Assembly (NCBI GenBank): GCA_030546905.1
Contig: JAUOPI010000031.1
Span: 1 to 37,374, forward strand
Direction: 5' to 3'
DNA from: Granulosicoccaceae sp. 1_MG-2023
GTDB taxonomy: Bacteria > Pseudomonadota > Gammaproteobacteria > Granulosicoccales > Granulosicoccaceae
Length of the DNA: 37,374 bases
The translations under genes were made by a program, and so were the position numbers. The notes below the pieces were generated by a model. It was not told the DNA's origin, made no database searches, and was given only the letters and a program-made list of their open reading frames with translations. Positions 28,501 to 34,500 of this stretch are shown here, one piece after another. Positions within the stretch are counted from its first letter, which is position 1. Every line of letters starts with the position of its first letter.

Positions 28501-31500
28501 GTGATACGGACTCCGATGGTGACGGTATTGCTGACTCGCTGGAAGGTGGTGTTGATACAGACAGCGATAACGATACGATCCCGGATTTTCTGGATACCGA
28601 TTCTGACAATGACGGTATTGCCGACAGCGTGGAAGGCACTGGTGATACTGATGGTGACGGTACGCCGGATTACCTGGATACCGACTCCGACGATGATGGC
28701 ATTGCTGACAGCGTGGAAGGTGTTGTTGACAGCGACGGTGACAGTGTTGCGGATTACCTGGATCTCGATTCCGACAATGACGGTCTGACTGATACGCAGG
28801 AAGGCAATGTCGACACTGATGCCGATGGTGTAGCCGATTATCTGGATCTGGATTCAGATAACGATGGTGTGCCGGATGCTGTTGAGGCGGGCTTCGGTGA
28901 TCAGGATGCCGATGCTGACGGTCGTGTCGATGGTGTCTACGGTGATAACGGTCTGGCCGATGCGCTGGAGACTGCGCCGGAATCCGGCCTGATCGACAGC
29001 GACGCTGACGGTATTGCCGATGAGGCTCTGGACAGCGATGGTGACGGCGTTGCCGATTACCTGGATCTGGACAGTGACAACGATGGCGTGACCGATCTTG
29101 TTGAAGCCGGTACTGAAGGCGTGGCCGATACCGATGGCGATGGCCGAGTGGATGCCCCGGTTGACAGCAACAACGACGGTCTTGCCGACGCGGTGATCGA
29201 CGAAGGTATCAGCGATGCTGATAGCGACAACGACGGTGTGGTTAATCGCCTCGACACGGACAGCGATAACGACGGTATTACTGACCTTGTTGAAGCCGGC
29301 GGCACTGACAGCGATGCTGATGGCGTGGTCGATGGTTTCACCGACGTCGATGGTGACGGGCTTGATGATGCGCTGAGTGCATCGCCGTTGCCGCTGCCGG
29401 ACACTGACGGTGACAGTACGGCTGATTACCTGGACCGCGATTCCGATGCCGATGGTATTGCCGATGCGCTGGAAGGCACTGTTGATTCTGACGAAGATGG
29501 TGTTGCGGATTACCTCGATACCGATTCTGACGAAGATGGTATTACCGATGCCGTAGAGGCCGGTGCGACAGGCACAGACAGCGATGGCGATGGTATTGAT
29601 GACGCCTTTGATGTTGACCAGATAGGTGGTGTTGATAGCAACAACGATGGTGTCGTCGATGATGCGGCTGCGTTGGACAGTGACGGTGACGGGGTTGCAG
29701 ATTATCTGGATTTCGATTCCGACAATGACGGTCTGACTGATACGCAGGAAGGTACCGGCGACAGTGACGGTGACGGTATCGCGGATTATCTGGATCTGGA
29801 TTCCGATAACGATGGTGTGCCGGATTCGGTTGAGGCAGGCTTCGGTGATCAGGATGCCGATGCTGATGGCCGTGTCGATGGTCCCTACGGCGACAATGGT
29901 CTGGCCGATGCGCTGGAAAGCACACCGGAAACCGGCCTGATCGACAGTGACGGTGACGGCGTTGCCGATTACCTGGATCTGGACAGTGACAACGATGGTG
30001 TGACCGATCTTGTTGAAGCCGGTACTGAAGGCGTGGCAGATACCGATGGCGATGGCCGTGTGGATGCCCCGGTTGACAGCAACAACGACGGTCTGGCCGA
30101 TGCGGTGATCGACAACGGTATTAGCGATGCTGATAGCGACAACGACGGCGTGGTCAATCGCCTCGACCAGGACAGCGATAACGACGGTATTACTGACCTT
30201 GTTGAAGCCGGCGGCACTGATAGCGATGCCGATGGCGTGGTCGATGGTTTTACCGATGCCGATGGTGACGGCCTTGATGATGCGCTGAGCGCGTCTCCGT
30301 TGCCGCTGCCGGATACGGACGGTGACAGTACGGCTGATTACCTGGACCGCGATTCCGATGGTGACGGTATTGCCGATGCGCTGGAAGGCACTGTTGATAC
30401 TGACGCCGATGGTGTTGCGGATTACCTGGATACCGATTCTGACGATGATGGTATTGTCGATGCCGTAGAGTCCGGTGCGACCGGTACTGACAGCGATGGC
30501 GATGGTATTGATGACGCCTTTGATGTTGACCAGACAGGTGGTGTTGATAGCAACAACGATGGTGTCGTTGACGATGCCGCAGCGCTGGACAGCGACGGTG
30601 ACGGTGTTGCGGATTATCTGGACACTGACGCCGACGACGATGGTATTGCGGACGCCGCGGAAGGTGCAGGGGATCAGGATGGGGACGGTAAGCCGGACTA
30701 TCTGGACCTTGATTCCGATAACGATGGTGTAAGCGATGAGCTGGAAGGTGGTCTCGACAGCGACGGCGACGGTAAGCCGGATTATCTGGATACTGATTCC
30801 GACAATGACGGTATCGACGATCTTGTTGAAGGCAATGTTGACAGCGATGAAGACGGTATTGCCGATTATCTGGACCGCGATTCCGACAATGACGGCATCC
30901 CTGATGCGCTGGAAGGCACTGTAGACAGTGACGCCGATGGTACGCCGGATTACCTGGATACCGACAGTGATAACGATGGTATTACCGATGCCCTGGAGTC
31001 CGGTCCGACCGGTACTGACAGCGATGGCGATGGTATTGATGACGCCTTTGATGTTGACCAGACAGGTGGTGTTGATAGCAATAACGATGGTGTCGTTGAC
31101 GACGCGGCTGCGCTGGACAGTGACGGTGACGGTGTTGCGGATTATCTGGATCTGGATTCAGATAACGATGCCGTGCCGGATTCTGTGGAGGCAGGCTTCG
31201 GTGATCAGGATGCCGATGCTGACGGTCGTGTCGATGGTCCCTATGGTGACAATGGTCTGGCCGATGCGCTGGAGACTGCGCCGGAATCCGGCCTGATCGA
31301 TAGCGACGCTGATGGTGTTGCCGATGAGGCTCTGGACAGTGATGGTGACGGCGTTGCTGATTACCTGGATCTGGACAGCGATAACGATGGTGTGACCGAT
31401 CTTGTTGAAGCCGGTACTGAAGGCGTGGCCGATGCCGATGGCGACGGCCGTGTGGATGCCCCGGTTGACAGCAACAACGACGGTCTGGCCGATGCGGTGA

Positions 31501-34500
31501 TCGAGAACGGTATCAGCGATGCTGACAGCGACAACGACGGTGTGGTCAATCGCCTCGACCAGGACAGCGATAACGACGGTATTACTGACCTTGTTGAAGC
31601 CGGCGGCACTGACAGCGATGCCGATGGTGTGGTCGATGGTTTCACCGACGTCGATGGTGACGGGCTTGATGATGCGCTGAGTGCATCACCGTTGCCGCTG
31701 CCGGATACGGACGGTGACAGTACGGCTGATTACCTGGACCGCGATTCCGATGCTGATGGCATTGCCGATGCGCTGGAAGGCACTGTTGATACTGACGGCG
31801 ATGGTGTTGCGGATTATCTGGATACCGACAGCGATAACGATGGTATTACCGATGCCGTGGAGTCCGGTGCCACCGGCACTGACAGCGATGGCGATGGTAT
31901 TGATGACGCTTTTGATGTTGATCAGACAGGTGGTGTTGATAGCAACAACGATGGTGTCGTTGACGATGCCGCAGCGCTGGACAGCGACGGTGACGGTGTT
32001 GCGGATTTCCGTGACCCGGATTCCGACAATGACGGCCTGAGCGATGAGCTGGAAGGCACTATTGATACTGACGACGATGGTGTTGCGGACTACCTGGATA
32101 CCGACAGCGATAATGATGGTATCGCCGATGCCGTAGAGTCCGGTGCAACCGGTCAAGACAGCGATGGCGACGGTATTGATGACGCCTTTGATGTCGATGA
32201 GACCGGCGGTGTTGATGCTGATGAAGACGGCGTTGACGATGATGCCGCTGCATTGGACAGCGACGGTGACGGGGTTGCGGATTTCCGTGACACTGACGCC
32301 GACGATGACGGCATCCCTGATGCGCTGGAAGGTAACGTCGACTCTGACGAAGATGGTGTTGCGGATTATCTGGATACCGATTCTGACGATGATGGCATTG
32401 ACGATACTACAGAGTCCGGTGTCACCGGCACAGACAGCGATGGCGACGGTATTGATGACGCCTTTGATGTCGATGTGACCGGCGGTACGGATGCGGACGC
32501 TGATGGTGTTGATGATAATGCTGCGGCGCCGGACAGCGATGATGACGGGGTTGCGGATTTCCGAGACACCGATGCCGACGAAGACGGTATCCCGGATTCA
32601 GTGGAAGGTACCGTTGATTCTGACGAAGATGGTGTTGCGGATTATCTGGACACGGACTCCGACGACGATGGTATTGCTGACGCTGCGGAAGGTGCAGGGG
32701 ACCAGGATGGGGACGGTAAGCCGGACTATCTGGACCTTGATTCCGATAACGATGGTGTAAGCGATGCGCTGGAAGGTGGTCTCGACAGCGATGGAGACGG
32801 TAAGCCGGACTATCTGGATACTGATTCCGACAATGACGGTATCGACGATCTTGTCGAAGGCAATGTTGACAGCGATGAAGACGGTATTGCCGATTATCTG
32901 GACCGCGATTCCGACAATGACGGCATCCCTGATGCGCTGGAAGGCACTGTAGACAGTGACGCCGATGGTACGCCGGATTACCTGGATACCGACAGCGATA
33001 ACGATGGTATCGCCGATGCCGTAGAGTCCGGTGCAACCGGTCAAGACAGCGATGGCGACGGTATTGATGACGCCTTTGATGTCGATGCGACCGATGGTGT
33101 TGATGCTGATAAAGACGGCGTTGACGATGATGCCGCTGTGCTGGACAGCGACGGTGACGGGCTTGCGGATTTCCGTGACACTGACGCCGACAATGATGGT
33201 ATCCCGGATGCCCTGGAAGGTACTGTCGACACTGATGGTGACGATGTTGCGGATTATCTCGATACCGATTCTGACGATGACGGTATTGAGGATGCCGTAG
33301 AGTCCGGTGCAACCGGTCAAGACAGCGATGACGACGGTATTGATGACGCCTTTGATGTCGACCAGACCGGTGGTGCTGATACCAATAACGATGGTGTCGA
33401 CGATGACGCCGCTGCGTTGGACAGTGACGGTGACGGGGTTGCGGATTATCTGGATCTCGATTCCGACAATGACGGTCTGACTGATACGCAGGAAGGCACC
33501 GGCGACAGTGACGGTGACGGCATCGCGGACTATCTGGATCTGGATTCCGATAACGATGGTGTGCCGGATTCGGTTGAGGCTGGCTTCGGTGCGCAGGATG
33601 CCGACGCTGATGGCCGTGTCGATGGTCCCTATGGTGACAATGGTCTGGTCGATGCGCTTGAAAGCGAAGCGGAGTCCGGCCTGATCGACAGCGACGCTGA
33701 CGGTATTGCCGATGTGGCTCTGGACAGTGATGGTGACGGCGTTGCTGATTACCTGGATCTGGACAGTGACAACGATGGCGTGACCGATCTTGTTGAAGCC
33801 GGTACTGAAGGCGTGGCCGATACCGATGGCGACGGCCGTGTTGATGCCCCGGTTGACGATGACAACGACGGTCTGGCCGATGCGGTGATCGACAACGGTA
33901 TCAGCGATGCTGATAGCGACAACGACGGTGTGGTCAATCGCCTCGACCAGGACAGCGATAACGACGGTATTACTGACCTTGTTGAAGCCGGTGGTACTGA
34001 CAGCGATGCTGATGGTGTGGTCGATGGTTTTGCCGACGTCGATGGTGACGGCCTTGATGATGTGCTGAGTGCATCACCGCTGCCGCTGCCGGATACGGAC
34101 GGTGATAGTACGGCTGATTACCTGGACCGCGATTCCGATGCTGATGGCATTGCCGATGCGCTGGAAGGCACTGTTGATACTGACGCCGATGGTGTTGCGG
34201 ATTACCTCGATACCGATTCTGACGATGATGGTATTACCGATGCCGTAGAGTCCGGTGCGACCGGCACTGACAGCGATGGCGATGGTATTGATGACGCCTT
34301 TGATGTTGATCAGACAGGTGGTGTTGATAGCAACAACGATGGTGTCGTTGACGATGCCGCAGCGCTGGACAGCGACGGTGACGGTGTTGCGGATTTCCGT
34401 GACCCGGATTCCGACAATGACGGTCTGAGCGATGAGCTGGAAGGCACTATTGATACTGACGCCGATGGTGTTGCGGACTACCTGGATACCGACAGCGATA

